Shown here piece after piece: positions 32,065 to 43,140 of a stretch of DNA of 64,000 nucleotides. The stretch is from assembly GCA_963210315.1 (NCBI GenBank), contig OY723285.1, positions 1,240,001 through 1,304,000 of the forward strand, given 5' to 3'. How positions within the stretch are numbered: position 1 is the first letter of the stretch; each line of letters starts with the position of its first letter. Both the position numbers and the translations under genes were made by a program. Below the pieces are notes generated by a model. That model saw nothing but the letters and a program-made list of their open reading frames with translations. It made no database searches and was not told where the DNA came from. Source of the stretch: Rhynchopus euleeides. Taxonomy: Eukaryota > Euglenozoa > Diplonemea > Diplonemida > Diplonemidae.

Positions 32065-33343
32065 GGTGTATAGCTACGAGGGGGGGGGGGGTGAAAAATA
32101 AACACACAAATCTGCCTTTCTCATCTGCTATGGTCAAGCTGTGCGCACAGCCACGCCAAAAAAAACCCCTTATCAGGCACCACATGCCAGGCTTTGTTCA
32201 CCCCTGACACAGCCCTGTGGGATTTTTTGATGCGCAACCAAGAGTGATGCTCAGAAAGCAGAAGTCAAACAGTCAAAACCGCCAGCTGGCACAGGAGGGG
32301 TAGTGCAGTCGAAGAAGAGGCAACCACAGGGATGATCTGATGGCACAGGGGGGGATGGGGTGGGGGGGCAGATCTTCAGCAATTCGGCAAGTTCAGGTAA
32401 TATTGGCATTCTTTTTCCGTACAAAAAATACACGGGAGAGGAAGTGCCAAACGGACCTCTTCGGCACCCGAGCGAAGACCCACCTCACACACACAGGGGT
32501 GGGGGTGGGCTAGGACCCGTGCAGGGTTAACCCACCTTAAAAGTGATCACCACACACACAGAGGAGGCTATGTTTCCAACACAGCCCTCCAACCGTCCTG
32601 ACTTTTGCCTCTTGACACAGATGGTGAACGTCAGGGGGGCGAGAGGAGGGTTTCGCTGGAGCTCACCTCCTCCAAGGAACACACCAGGAATATATCCCGT
32701 CCAGCTCCCCCCCGCCCCCGCCCCCATCCTTGCTGCGCACCACCACATATCCCTCGCTTGAGAATTGCAGTATGGGTGAACTGGCATCGCGCAGTGTCGA
32801 GCCAGCTATCCACCTCGCGTTAAAGGGGTGGAGAAAGAGAGAGGCCGCCGTGGATGGCCCCAACCTTCCATTTTGTTTGTAAAAATATTGAAGTTTCCTT
32901 GCGTTCAAACGCTGGTGAAAAATTTGGGCGAAGTAGACAAGCGTAATGTACAGACGGCTGCGGTTCTTGTCAGGGTGGAGGGGGGGGGGTGTGAAGTGAA
33001 GTTGAGGCCGGGCAGGGGTAGATGCAGAAGGAAGCACAAAAGGCGATCTTGGAGGAGGAGGAGGAGAGGTCCCAGGGGTGGGTGGGGGATGAGGAACGGG
33101 TTCTGCTGCCAACCCACGTCTTGCCCGACAAACACACGGCACAGGTCGCGGCAGCCTAGCACTCACAGTAATTTTCATTAGGCAGGTTGTGCCGTGTTTG
33201 TTGGGTGGGAGGGGGGGTGGGGAGGAGGGGGGGAAGGGGAAGGGGAGAGACAGGCAAACCTGCATCTACATGTAGAACCACGAAAGGCGAATTTTTTTTG
33301 GTAAAAGGTGAATGGTGGGTTTTGCTTTTATCGTAAGGGGGAA
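32065..33343. other. Intergenic, no gene recognised
   Basis: Includes one isolated unit of the 63-bp repeat (32505-32556) and long G tracts. The 200-codon minus frame 32663-33265 is Pro-rich and crosses simple sequence; not supported. Confidence 0.45.
32505..32556 (-). repeat. Isolated unit of the 63-bp tandem repeat found at 57594
   Basis: On the minus strand it reads GGTGATCAC..GGTGGGTTAACCCTGCACGGGT, matching the core of the units at 57594-57842. Confidence 0.7.
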
Positions 33344-33443
33344 TATGGGGGGTCTTCGCTACGGGGTGGTCGCCAGTGCAGTTTAATGCATCTCCAGTTG
33401 GATTGGCGGAAAACTGACGAAGATTGACGAAGGATAACGACCA
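33344..33443 (+). repeat. Short GGGTCTTCGCTACGGGGTG element
   Basis: GGGGTCTTCGCTACGGGGTG and CGCCAGTGCAGTTTAATGCA followed by a GGCGGAAAACTGACGAAG segment, like the copies at 47446, 52375 and 53213. The right inverted end (AGCGAAGACCCC) is altered here to CCAGCAAAGATGCC. Confidence 0.75.
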
Positions 33444-34529
33444 GCAAAGATGCCTTTAGCAGTATGTGGTTCGGATCACGACTCGATGAGCCACGGGTGG
33501 ATGCATCAATCACCGTGGGGGTGGGGAAGGGCATGTGTGTGTGTGTGTGTGGTGGAGAAAGGGACTGCAGTCACAGATAAGTCGCAGGTCCAGTCGAGCT
33601 CAGACTCATCCACCGAATGGACCCGCTGCCCTCATCCAAGATCCCATGGGAGGGAGGGGTGGGTAGTGAAGTGGAAGAAACGGGAAACGGGAGATGGCCT
33701 CCCTTCATTCGATATGCAGGTTGCCCCGAGCACTGGTGACGTTTGGCCGGAAAAATTCATGGTGGGGTGGGGTGGGGAGGAGATCGCTGTGTCAATCCAC
33801 GCCAGTGCCCCACACCCACAATTGGTGCTAGGGACACGATTTGTTAAACATCGGGATGAGTTGCCCGATGTTTTTCTTTGAAATAATTCGAAGAGTTTAC
33901 TTTGCCACACTCCTCAATCCTGACAGCCCCTCTGTGAGGGGGGGGGACACTGTTTCAGGTTCTTCTGGCCACGCACAGTTGTGGTATCGTTCGTAGGGTG
34001 CATCTGTAATTTGTTTGCAGCAAGGAGGTCTTTTGGAACGCTTCACACGCACCCAACAGGTTGTGGGTGGGGAGCATTCTGGAGTCGAAGAACATGCCGA
34101 AGGTTTCTGTTTGCGGTACGCCAACAACTTGAAATTCCCTCATGAACATCAAACGGCGGTGTGCGAACTCTTCGAGTCGCACAGTGCCAATCAGCCAGAG
34201 GGGTGCAAGCCTGCCACTGTACCGGAAACTGGTGATTGGAGGCAAAGTAAAATGTCTCGACGCTACGATTCGGGAAAAATATAACGGGTGAAGTGAGAAC
34301 GGCCGCACAAAAATGCACGGCACTGCTGTGCAAGAGCTGTTACATCCGCAAGAAAGGTGTATTTTTTTCCGTTTCAGTTGCGGCAACTTGGTCCTTTCAA
34401 GGCAAGCCTCCTGCAGGCAAGACCCCTTCGCACAAACCCTGACTCGGTGGTGAGCACATCGGTTGGGCTGGAGCCGAAGCCAGCAACAAGGCCCGAAATA
34501 TGTACACCGTTTCGCTTTGTGGCAGACAC
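33444..34529. other. Intergenic, nothing recognised
   Basis: No gene supported; includes a short TG microsatellite at 33535-33551. Confidence 0.4.
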
Positions 34530-34715
34530 ACCCGGCCCAGACACTGTGGGAGAACAGATCTGAACTCCAATTGAGCACACACTTGTACATCAAGGCTGTG
34601 TTGAAGCCCTGTGAAGTGTGCATGAAGGTGCAAATCCCAAAGCTTCAGTCGTACAATTTTCCTTTGTTACTTCACGACATTTCACTCCGCTTCCACCGAT
34701 CGTAACGAGTCAAAA
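34530..34715 (+). repeat. Dispersed repeat, copy 2
   Basis: Shares CATCAAGGCTGTGTTGAAGC, GTGAAGTGTGCATGAAGGTG and AAAGCTTCAGTCGTAC with 4240-4462 and ends ATCGTAACGAGTCAAAAAAA, again with an A run. Confidence 0.75.
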
Positions 34716-35009
34716 AAAAAGCGGACGAACGACATGAGAACAACAGGAGAATTTGAAATATACAGGCTGAGTCGCCATGGTGACTTCATGGAACAGCAAA
34801 GCTGTTGGGAAAGAGAATTTTTAGGAGGAGGGAGAAGAGAGAAAGAGACAATGAAAACTCATATTCCCTCTCTCATGTTCTTCGAACACAGAACACCCGC
34901 AGCCTGTTAGGCATGTGAAGTATTCGCAAAAAGGAACCCCGCGGCGAAAGGTTGCCGTGTGGTAGCGACGCCAAAGAATGTCAAATAAAATGTACTTATC
35001 CGGCTATCT

Positions 35010-35295
35010 GGTAGAACACTCTGGCCAGAAACTGTCGAGATAATGCAGCTATGAACTACTCTGGATTGAGCACTCAGTTATGTCTTGAGGGGTGTGAAGT
35101 GGTGCAAATGAGAGGTGCTAATCCTAAAGGCGTATGAGGGGGGCCCTCGCTACCAGTCACAGCTCGTCAGTCAGTGAGGGGAAGTGGCCGTGGCTCACTT
35201 CTTCTCACTCAGTCACACCTGGTAGCGAGGGCCCCCGATATATTTCGTTACTTCGCGAGTTTGATTCGCTTCGTCGCCCGTAACGGGGGTAAAGC
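35010..35295 (+). repeat. Dispersed repeat, copy 3, interrupted by a small hairpin element
   Basis: Weaker match to the 4240 and 34530 copies (GTGTGAAGTGGTGCAAATGA, GTGCTAATCCTAAAGG, then TTTCGTTACTTCGCGAG and CGTAACGGGGGTAAA). The two halves are separated by the inverted-repeat segment 35138-35238, which the other two copies lack. Confidence 0.65.
35138..35238. mobile_element. About 100-bp hairpin element with 18-bp inverted ends
   Basis: GGGGGCCCTCGCTACCAG at the left is matched by CTGGTAGCGAGGGCCCCC at the right. It sits exactly where copies 1 and 2 of the surrounding repeat are continuous, so it is an insertion. A target duplication cannot be fixed (GTATGA/GATATA flanks). Confidence 0.75.
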
Positions 35296-36050
35296 AAAAC
35301 CTGATAAACCGGATGTATCCATTTCATGCCCGACCTGTGCTGACCGACTATTTTTTTCGTTGATTTCTGTTTGTTTTGCGTCATTTTGTTTGTTGCTTTG
35401 TTACGGGGCCATCACCCCCCGCGCAGCCATCAGGCTTCGGAGGGCTGAACACAGGCGAGGATCAGCCTCGTGAGGTGCTTGCACTGAAGGCATTTCAGGG
35501 CACACCGCTGATCCTCTGGACTTCACGCCGCGTCTGGGCGCTGCACCCCCACGCCAACGCAGTTTCATTTCACTTCTTCACAACATGTTGCAGCACTGAC
35601 CAGCAGGTTGTGTGTGGCCAGCCTGCTGCTCACAACCTGGACCACCAATTTCATTTCCTTACCTGGGGTGCTGTCCACATAAAGCCACAGGGACAGAGAT
35701 CGCCTTTTGTTTCTCGAGTTCGTTTCGTTCGCCAGTGGGCTGGTCCCCCAGATGAACTTGCGTCAGTTCTGGAGAACTCCTCGACTTGGTCGGCGACACC
35801 ACCCAAGGGCTGGTGAGAGACGACCTCGTCGGGCAGCACGCCCTGCATTGCCTCCCACCCCGTAGTGGCGAAACCAGGCGTGGAAATGACTGTCAGCCCA
35901 GCCTCTCCTGCACCCTCCAGCAATGCAGGCAAGAAAAGGGAGTACCGATATTGATAATTGAAGCATGAAAAGGGGGTGGGTGTGTGGGGGGGCAGCAACA
36001 ACAAATGATGTGTGCTGGAAGAGGGAGACTTTTGGCGACAATAAGGGGGG
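35296..36050. other. Intergenic, nothing recognised
   Basis: No gene supported. Ends at the target duplication of the hAT element. Confidence 0.4.
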
Positions 36051-36058
36051 GTGGGGGG

Positions 36059-39000
36059 CAGTGTTGTTAGAAACCGAGTTTTAAACATTTTAAACGTTTT
36101 AAATGTTTTAAAGTTTAAAACGCCGTTTTAAATTATTTAAAACGGGGTTTAAAACATAAAAAATACTGAAAAATATAGGGGGAGACTTTTCGATTTTTTT
36201 TCTGGAAACCGAAATTGGTCGTTTTGGGACATCTGAGCCCATTGTCGACAAAAAAACCCAATTTTGAGGCTCCCTGGGGGTCGCAAATGGGTGAACAAAT
36301 TCCCTGTTATTTTGCTCATTTGAGGCTGATTTCATGCATAATCTGTTCACACCATTGTGTGAACAGAAGTATGTCATCACAAAAACCAGATTCTGGTTTT
36401 TGTGTGTAAAGCCATAAGTACAAATACAGTATGTCCGGTTGATGCCCGCTCATTCAGTTCCCTGATTGACGATGGTTCTAGCCCACAACACGTTGCATGT
36501 GGCTCGGAATGGATCTCAGAATGGAAGTGGTGAGATGTGAGGTTCGTATCCCCCACTCACCCATCCGCGCGAATTGATTTTTCCCGTTGTTGAGTGCAGC
36601 GCTTGTCACGCCCGCATAACCTACCACTACAGGTGACACGGTGGACAATGCCCCCGAAGGCAGGGAGGCCCGCTTGTTGGGCCCGTGTGCACTTCACCGC
36701 CGCTGTGGGTGGGGGGACCACTGCAAAGTGTAATCACTGCGCAGATAGTCTGTCCCACGCAACAGGTACGCGGCAGAAGTGGCACCTTGCCCGGTGTGAG
36801 GCGGCCCCTCAGGGCATCGTGAGGCGTGCCGATCGTGAGAATCGCCGCCTCAGGGGTGAGGAGGTGAGCGATTCGGACGACGACACTGCTCCTGTGCCGG
36901 CTACATCACAGCAGGAGGTCCAGGCACAGGCCGTCCCGCAGGCATCGCAGTCACAGTCTCAGTCCCAGCAGTCATCATCATCGCAGGTGGCCTCGCAGTC
37001 CCAGGCCCAGCCGCAGCCGCAGCCACCATCATCGCAGGTGGCCCCGCAGTCCCAGGCCCAGCCGCAGTCATCGTCATCGCTTCCGGCATCCCAGGTGCCC
37101 GTCCCCCAGAACCCAGCTCAGAATACAAAGGGAAAGCCAAAGCGCAGACGGAACGAAACGCTGGATACTCTGAATGATGAGGAGTACACCACATTTGAGG
37201 CTGAACTGGGTCGCCTGTTTTTTGCCCATGCGATCCCGTTTACGACGGTTGAATCCCCCCACCTGAGGCAGGTGATCAAACGCCTCCGGCCGACGTTCGA
37301 CATAACCAAGGTCCCGAGCAGGCATCAGCTCGCTGGGAGGGTGCTGGAGGCGGAGTATGAGAAAGTCACAGCTCCGATGAAGGAAGCCCTGTCCAAGAGC
37401 ACCCACGTCGTTGTGTACATGGATGAGTGGAAGACAAACCGTGGCGACAAAGTGTTCTCCCTTCTCGGCGCCGGCGATGGTGGACAGGCCCACCCTGTGA
37501 GCTCGAAACCCCTCGAGGAGGAGTGTCACAATGCCGATGAGCTGTACAACCATCTGATGGGCTTCCCGTATTTGACGAAGACCGCGGCCCTCGTCAGCGA
37601 TGGTGCTTCGACTGTCGTAGCGGGATGCAGGCGTGTTGCCGACAAGGTCAATACCGAGAGGCCGTCTGCCGGTCAGCAGTGCCTCCACCTGGTTTGTGCA
37701 GCGCACACGCTGAACCGGCTGCTGAACGACAGCCTGGGTGTGAGGAAGAGCGGGGGGAAGGAGGTGAAGAACCCGGTCGCCTGGATGACGGACCTGTTGA
37801 GCGGTGTCGCTTCCTCCATCCGGAACGTCGAAGCTCTCGGCCGCATGTTCGGAGCCTTCCAGATTCAGAATGGCCGGGTTCGCTCGAAGATGCCTCCTCG
37901 CCCGACCCTGACTCGCTGGACCAGCTCGCACACCTGCTGGGAGGTCCTGTTTGAATCGAAAACCTCCCTCATCCTGATGAACGAGAAAGATGGGGTCGCA
38001 GCCCAGATGCCCGGTCTCCCCACCCTGCTGGAGAAGTGGGATACCTTCGCAGTTGTGTACGAAGCAGTTTCCTTCATCACCATCGCGATTAACCTCCTGC
38101 AGGGAAACTCTGCACGTGCGTGCATGATCATTCCCTTCTTCGTTGCCATCGAGGCAAAGATCGCTGCATGTGCGGCGAAGCTTCCTCGTGCAGAGAAGAA
38201 GAAGATGTCCGACTGGGCAGAGCAGGCGGCTGAGCGGAGGGTTGCGCAGTACCAGAGCCTGGATTGGCTCTGTGCTGCGACCGTCCTGAGCCCTGTGGAG
38301 TACGGACTGAAGGGTGCTGGTGACGCGAAGGCCTTCTACGAGGGCTACCAGCACTCTGATGATGTCATCGAAAGGGCCGAGGAGTACGTGAGGGGGCGTG
38401 GGGGGATCACGGCGAACCTGCTCCTTCTCTCCTCCAGGTTCGGGATTTACACAAATCCCGACTACTGGAAGATTGCAGATGCGGTTCCGCCAGAAGAGTG
38501 GTGGGCTGTTCTGAAGGGAAGAAGGTCCTGCGGTGGGCTGAGCGAAATTGCCAGGCCCATCGTGGCGATCCGTCCTTCGACGGCTGAGGTGGAGCGCCGC
38601 TTCAGCTCCATGGGGTGGATCTCGGGCGGTAGAAGAGTGAATCTCAACCCCCAGACCATCGAAAAGCTGTCGACGGTGCACGCTGCCCTGAGGCCACCAG
38701 CGGAGGGCAATGCATAGGATGATGCCTGGAACGCTCTGGCGCACCGGTCTCGAGCTACAACGCAGCATTACCATGCTCGCTGTACGTTTACACCTAATTT
38801 ACACCTAAACTTAGACCTAATATGTGCCCTCTGGGCAGTAATGGAGGAATCGCACCCCAAATTGGTCACGAACAGCCTGAAAACCCCCCTTTTTGTCCGA
38901 AAACTGCCATTTCTGGTGTGAAAACGCCACCAAAAAAGCCGATTTTAAACCCCGTTTTAAACTCCGTTTTAAATTAATTTAAAACGCGTTTTAATTTAAA

Positions 39001-39060
39001 ACATTTAAAACATTTAAAACGTTTAAAACGTAAAGTTTTAAATGGGGGCTAACAACAATG
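36059..39060 (+). mobile_element. Complete hAT transposon, 3.0 kb
   Basis: Left terminus CAGTGTTGTTAG (36059-36070) and right terminus CTAACAACAATG (39049-39060) are 12-bp inverted repeats with one mismatch, starting CA and ending TG as is usual for hAT. Exact 8-bp duplications GTGGGGGG flank it at 36051-36058 and 39061-39068. Both subterminal regions (36075-36160 and 38940-39045) are dense in GTTTTAAA/TTTAAAAC words in inverted order, likely transposase binding sites. The single gene inside is an intact transposase. Structure and coding capacity are therefore complete, suggesting recent activity. Confidence 0.95.
36648..38717 (+). CDS. hAT-family transposase with BED-type zinc finger
   Basis: The open frame begins at 36594, but the ATG at 36648 (MPPKAGRPACWARVHF) is the likelier start, giving 689 aa. 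Near the N-terminus a BED-like finger has CNHC and a downstream H/C pair (HLARC). A Gln/Ser/Ala/Pro-rich linker follows (nt 36899-37120). The RNase H-like core shows the first catalytic Asp in MDEWK (codon 37422), the second in SDGAS (codon 37599) and a CLHLVCAAHTLNRLL helix typical of hAT. The C-terminal dimerisation region has RPSTAEVERRFSSMG, with the catalytic Glu at codon 38586 or 38592. It would cut at the TIRs of the enclosing 36059-39060 element and perhaps mobilise the short elements nearby, although their TIRs differ. No stop or frameshift interrupts it. Confidence 0.93.
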   Translation: MPPKAGRPACWARVHFTAAVGGGTTAKCNHCADSLSHATGTRQKWHLARCEAAPQGIVRRADRENRRLRGEEVSDSDDDTAPVPATSQQEVQAQAVPQASQSQSQSQQSSSSQVASQSQAQPQPQPPSSQVAPQSQAQPQSSSSLPASQVPVPQNPAQNTKGKPKRRRNETLDTLNDEEYTTFEAELGRLFFAHAIPFTTVESPHLRQVIKRLRPTFDITKVPSRHQLAGRVLEAEYEKVTAPMKEALSKSTHVVVYMDEWKTNRGDKVFSLLGAGDGGQAHPVSSKPLEEECHNADELYNHLMGFPYLTKTAALVSDGASTVVAGCRRVADKVNTERPSAGQQCLHLVCAAHTLNRLLNDSLGVRKSGGKEVKNPVAWMTDLLSGVASSIRNVEALGRMFGAFQIQNGRVRSKMPPRPTLTRWTSSHTCWEVLFESKTSLILMNEKDGVAAQMPGLPTLLEKWDTFAVVYEAVSFITIAINLLQGNSARACMIIPFFVAIEAKIAACAAKLPRAEKKKMSDWAEQAAERRVAQYQSLDWLCAATVLSPVEYGLKGAGDAKAFYEGYQHSDDVIERAEEYVRGRGGITANLLLLSSRFGIYTNPDYWKIADAVPPEEWWAVLKGRRSCGGLSEIARPIVAIRPSTAEVERRFSSMGWISGGRRVNLNPQTIEKLSTVHAALRPPAEGNA

Positions 39061-39099
39061 GTGGGGGGGGTAGCGAAGTAGAAGAAAAAGCGGGCCCGA

Positions 39100-39180
39100 T
39101 TCTCGAGGTGTGGACTCGAGGGGCCACTCTGCGATGCCAGCACGCTAGCCCAAACTGCAATAAGAAGAAGGGGAAAGGTG
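39100..39180 (-). repeat. Dispersed repeat, inverted partner of 1055-1115
   Basis: Read on the minus strand it gives GGGCTAGCGTGCTGGCATCG and CCCCTCGAGTCCAC, matching GGGTTAGCGTGCTGGCATCG and CCCCTCGAGTCCAC at 1069-1111. Confidence 0.75.
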
Positions 39181-39600
39181 GGGATCACAGCAACAAGGTG
39201 GGTGGGGGGGGGTGTGGGGAGGCAGTGCGGTGGTAGTTGCAAAGGATAGCTCCAAGAGAAAGCAACCCTGCCGTGAATAGGCACTGTATGCCAAGGGCAG
39301 TGAAAAGAGTATGTGTGTGTGTGTAGCGCATCCTGTCGGATTGTAGCTGCTTGGTGGTCAGAAAGCAGCATCTCCACAGTGGTTTTGTTTGGCAAGGCAC
39401 CGCGATCACCCCAGCCCGATTTATCAGGCCACTTCCTGAATTATTCAGAATCGTTCGATGGTGGAAGGATTCGAGCTGAACATCGCTCAAATCTCTCTGC
39501 AGCGCTCATAAAAATCAGTCACACCACAGTGCTGAGAACAAAGAGGACACAACCGACACGGGGCATGTCCCCCATTCGTGAACGACACCAAGTCGGGGCG

Positions 39601-39650
39601 TAGGAGGGGGGGGGGGTTTGATCGTCGAGAGGGAATGGAAAAGTAAATAT
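39601..39650 (+). repeat. Dispersed repeat, partner at 53698-53745
   Basis: A G-run followed by TTTGATCGTCGAGAGGGAAT and GGAAAAGTAAAT is identical at both places for about 40 bases. The function is unknown. Confidence 0.75.
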
Positions 39651-40636
39651 CCCAGCACCTTCTCGCAATGTTAGTCCTTTTTGTAGTCACTACACCAGAT
39701 ATGTTGTACAAGGCAGATCAATGCACAACGGGAGGGTGTCTAGCAGTTGTCTGTCAGTGGCTTGGTGGTTGGACCGCAACACAGTATCACTAAAACACAA
39801 CCAGGTGTCTGTCCGTAATACGTAGTCTCTCCTTGACACCATATACTTTGTGCCCCTGTATCGTTGTTTTTTGTACGAATAAATGGCGGAAGGGAAGAAG
39901 GGGAAGGGAAAGCAGGTGTGGGAGGGGGGGGGGGGGGGGGGCGGGGCGGCGATGTAGAGAAACGTAAGATACAGAAGATTTGACCTCTCTGGGGGGGAGG
40001 GTGGGATCTCCGCTACAGGCAAACTTCACCGGCAAAGTTTTCCGGCGATTTTTTTTCACCTAAAAATAGGAGGAAAATGCACCGGGAAAAATGCGCTTAT
40101 CTGGCAGGCTACGCTGTCGCGGAAGACCCTCAGAGACCTTCTTTCGTTCTGCAGGCAGTGCCCGAGATATAGGGCTGTGCCCATTCGGGGCAGTGGGGCT
40201 TCTTACACCGCCGAACACCCCACACCACACACGCGAATATCTTTATATTAGTGCAGAACACACCGAACAGTATAATCCGCACTGCCCGGCACACACTACC
40301 TGTTGAGCCTGTGAAGTGTTCACAAGGATCCGCACGGTGAAAAAATTTCCTGGAGTTTTGGCTGCGCCGAAGCACACACAATAATGGAAACTGATCACAG
40401 ATGGCAGCTCAAAAAAGGGACCAATGAACCGAACACCCGTGCATGCCATGGGGTGGGGGGGGGGGGGCCTATGATTATCTGAGTTGATCGCACGATGTGT
40501 GTGGGTGTGAGTGCTTTGGAACCAGGATTTGCACAGCGCACTCTGGTTTGGGATGTCTGGGTGCGATTAACTTTTTTTGCCCGAACAACCCTCGATAGCT
40601 GAGACCTTCCTGCCCTTTTATTCTATTCTTCGTTAC
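39651..40636. other. Intergenic, nothing recognised
   Basis: G runs at 39927-39945 and 40451-40468. No gene supported. Confidence 0.4.
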
Positions 40637-41705
40637 TGGTGTGATCATATAGGGGTTCTGTGCCAGTTCTGTGCCGGTTCTGTGCCAGGTCTGTGCCAGT
40701 TCTGGGGGCCCTTCAGGAATCCTTCGAGAAATGTACCCTGGGGAAATGGTAGCTAACTTGGCCCCAACATGGGGCCGATCCTCGCAATCCTGAGGGCCTG
40801 GGGCCTCTTCTGCACCAAGTATGTGGGTTTGGTGCGTGTCGGGGACTGGGAGAGTTCACTTCTTGTGACAGGGTCAGTCGGGCAGCCAACACCCACCCAG
40901 ACCCAGACGGTTTTTTCACAAACCCGTTCATTTGAATATTCGGAATCTGTGCGGATCGTAGTGGGGTCACTTTATTGGCGTAGGTGCCACACATCACCCC
41001 TGAAATGTGGGTCTGGTTCCAAGGCGTGGGTGGACCAACACTGCCTCTGAGGTGACACCACAGGCTCTGGAAGGGCTCGAGTGGACTGTGCTGGGCTCTC
41101 GGTCGGTGGTGCACTGTGCAGTAGTCGGCACAGCCACAACCTAAAACCTCAAAGGCAGTGAGTCTGAGGAACCACACGTACACGGAATCGACATGGAACC
41201 CGATTTTCAATCACCCCAACATCGGGTTTTGAACAATTGGACTCCGTGCAAATCGTAGTGGGGTCACTTTTGCAGTGTAGGTGCCACACACCACCCCTGG
41301 AATGGTTTGCTTCAGGTGTGGGGAAGTGACTCGCTCCCGAGGGAGGTGACATGAGCCATCGACACCCGTGTTGTTGGGCATCTGTGGCAGAGGCTAGAGA
41401 GCCGTGTACTCGGCGTGCTCGAACAACAATGGCTGGGCGTCCTCTCAAGTCTCCTCCCAAGGGGTGACCATCTGTGCGTATTGTGATGGGGTCATTTAGC
41501 CACGGGGTGCCGATTCACACCCATATCTGGGCTTTCGTCACTGGGGCTCACCACAAGGTTTGTTTGTGGTCTCTCGACCCACTACAGGGCCACTACAAAC
41601 CTGCACGGACATTTCCTGAAGGATTGTGGACCGGTGTTCTGTGCCAGTTCTGTGCTGGTTCTGTGCCAGGTCTGTGCCAGTTCTGGGGGGTTCCATGATC
41701 ACACC
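40637..41705. mobile_element. Putative 1.07 kb element with 12-bp inverted ends and internal repeats
   Basis: TGGTGTGATCAT (40637-40648) is the exact inverse of ATGATCACACCA (41694-41705). Just inside each end lies the same direct array of TTCTGTGCCAG/TTCTGTGCCGG units (40656-40706 and 41636-41690). The interior has three diverged units carrying CTGTGCGGATCGTAGTGGGG followed by TCACTTT (40946, 41242, 41471). Flanking GTTAC on the left and AGTTAC on the right hint at a target duplication but are offset by one base. No protein was recognised. Confidence 0.65.
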
Positions 41706-41739
41706 AAGTTACATATTTTTTTCTTTGGAGAGTTATGAT

Positions 41740-42933
41740 CAGGGTATAAGATAGACTTTTTTTCTGGCGCCGTTTTCCGGTTTTTCTGGTTTTGAAAATT
41801 TTTCGCGCGCGCCTTCGGCGCGCGCGACCCGCGCAAACCCTCCCAGAATCTGAGAGGGCCCGGTGCCTGCGCGCGTCCTGTCGTACTGAGGCTGCTTGGT
41901 GGGGCAGGCGCAGCAGCTGCTTTGAAAGTTTGGACTCTCGGCCAAAAAACCGGTCTGGTGCAATTTTTTTACGCAGGGGGGTCTGGGGGGCGGAGCCCCC
42001 CAGCCGCCGGAGGCCACGGTAGTGATCATCTGTTCCCTACAGTCTGGATTCGCTTGTAAGTAGGAAGGCTTCGCTGTATCGCAGCCCGGCCAGCAGGAGA
42101 TCACTGGTCCTTGAGGGTTCAACCTTCAGGGTGGAGGAGGACGGGGGAGCGACCACTCGTGACAGGTGTGCGTTGTGGGTGGAGTGGGTGCACGACAGAA
42201 TGGCCAAAGGGTCCACGAGATCTCTGCACACATTCCGTTATCGAGGAAATGGGCACCTAGCTGTGACGACAGGCAACAAACAAATCTCATCTGTTAGTTG
42301 CCCCCAATAGGCTTGGCGACCTTCAAGATTGCTTGAAAGTCGTTCGTGTTCTCGTCTCAGCCCTCCAGACAAGCAGATCTGTCTCGAGTTGGTGGGCTGT
42401 CGCCATGTATTCGATGGCACCGAGTGACGCTGCACAGAGGCAGACGACACGGTGAACTCCAGCGGAGGTTACCCTACCTCCGCTGGAGTACACCGTGTGT
42501 CTCCCATGAGTCTCAACTAGCGGGAGTCGTAAATTAGCTGGAAAATAGACTCCCGTCTCCAGTACAGACTGCAGTCTTAGACTCCCTCTTAGACACTCGC
42601 TAGGGTGGCTGGAGTCCACCATGTGTGCACCTTCAAAACAGAAGAGGCCTGCATGACGAGGGCATCACCACCCACCGGGCCCCACCGGGCCACCCGCTAG
42701 GTCCATTTTTTCTTCTCCGCTTCTCTGCCTTCTTTGGACTATTTGAGCTCTGTGCGGATCACGATGGGGTCACTTTCTATTTTTTTATGGCGTTTTTTCT
42801 GACTGTTTTACTGTCCCAAAGTCACAAAAAAAACCGCCAAAAATGAGATCGACCTTTTTTTTTTTTCCAGAAAACCGGGAACCGGGAAACCCTGGTTTTG
42901 AAAACCGGAAAACCAGACCTATCTTATCCCCTG
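41740..42933. mobile_element. Non-autonomous hAT element, copy 2 (CAGGGTATAAGATAG family)
   Basis: Ends CAGGGTATAAGATAG and CTATCTTATCCCCTG, with exact 8-bp duplications GTTATGAT at 41732-41739 and 42934-42941, which places it in the hAT superfamily. Shares the GC hairpin and left arm with copy 1 (19676), as well as the right third with TGCATGACGAGG and GTGCGGATCACGATGGGG. It also contains a long hairpin at 42446-42502 (arms ACTCCAGCGGAGGT/ACCTCCGCTGGAGT extended by CACGGTG). No intact transposase. Confidence 0.92.
42446..42502. repeat. Long hairpin inside hAT copy 2
   Basis: Arms of about 23 bp (14-bp perfect inner stem plus an outer GACACGGTG/CACCGTGTGTC pair) around a 6-base loop. Absent from copy 1, so it may be a private insertion. 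Confidence 0.7.
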
Positions 42934-43132
42934 GTTATGATTGTGCCCGGCGCTGCACCCGAAACTGCCACCAAAACAAGGTTTTGTCTTCTGGATACCA
43001 GATACACAAAACCACTGCCTACTGATTAGTCTCCCTTCTGTTGCTGAACGCTGCCCACACAAAACCTGCGCATGGGCGCATGAGTGTTGGGCGAGACGAA
43101 CACAAAAGGAAAAAGGTCAAATGAGCCGCAGG
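42934..43132. other. Spacer between two hAT-type elements
   Basis: Only the 42934-42941 target duplication is recognisable. Confidence 0.5.
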
Positions 43133-43140
43133 GTGGGGGG

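Noticed and set aside
31288..32185. Tyr/Thr/Ile/His-rich frames in the AT palindrome
   Set aside because: They follow the TACATGTA repeats on both strands symmetrically, so they are artefacts of the palindrome.
36470..36565. Possible tRNA: GGTTCGTATCC resembles a pol III B box
   Set aside because: No acceptor or anticodon stem can be folded around it, and it lies within the hAT element.
37074..38774. 566-codon minus-strand frame
   Set aside because: Antisense shadow of the hAT transposase, whose domains are clear on the plus strand.
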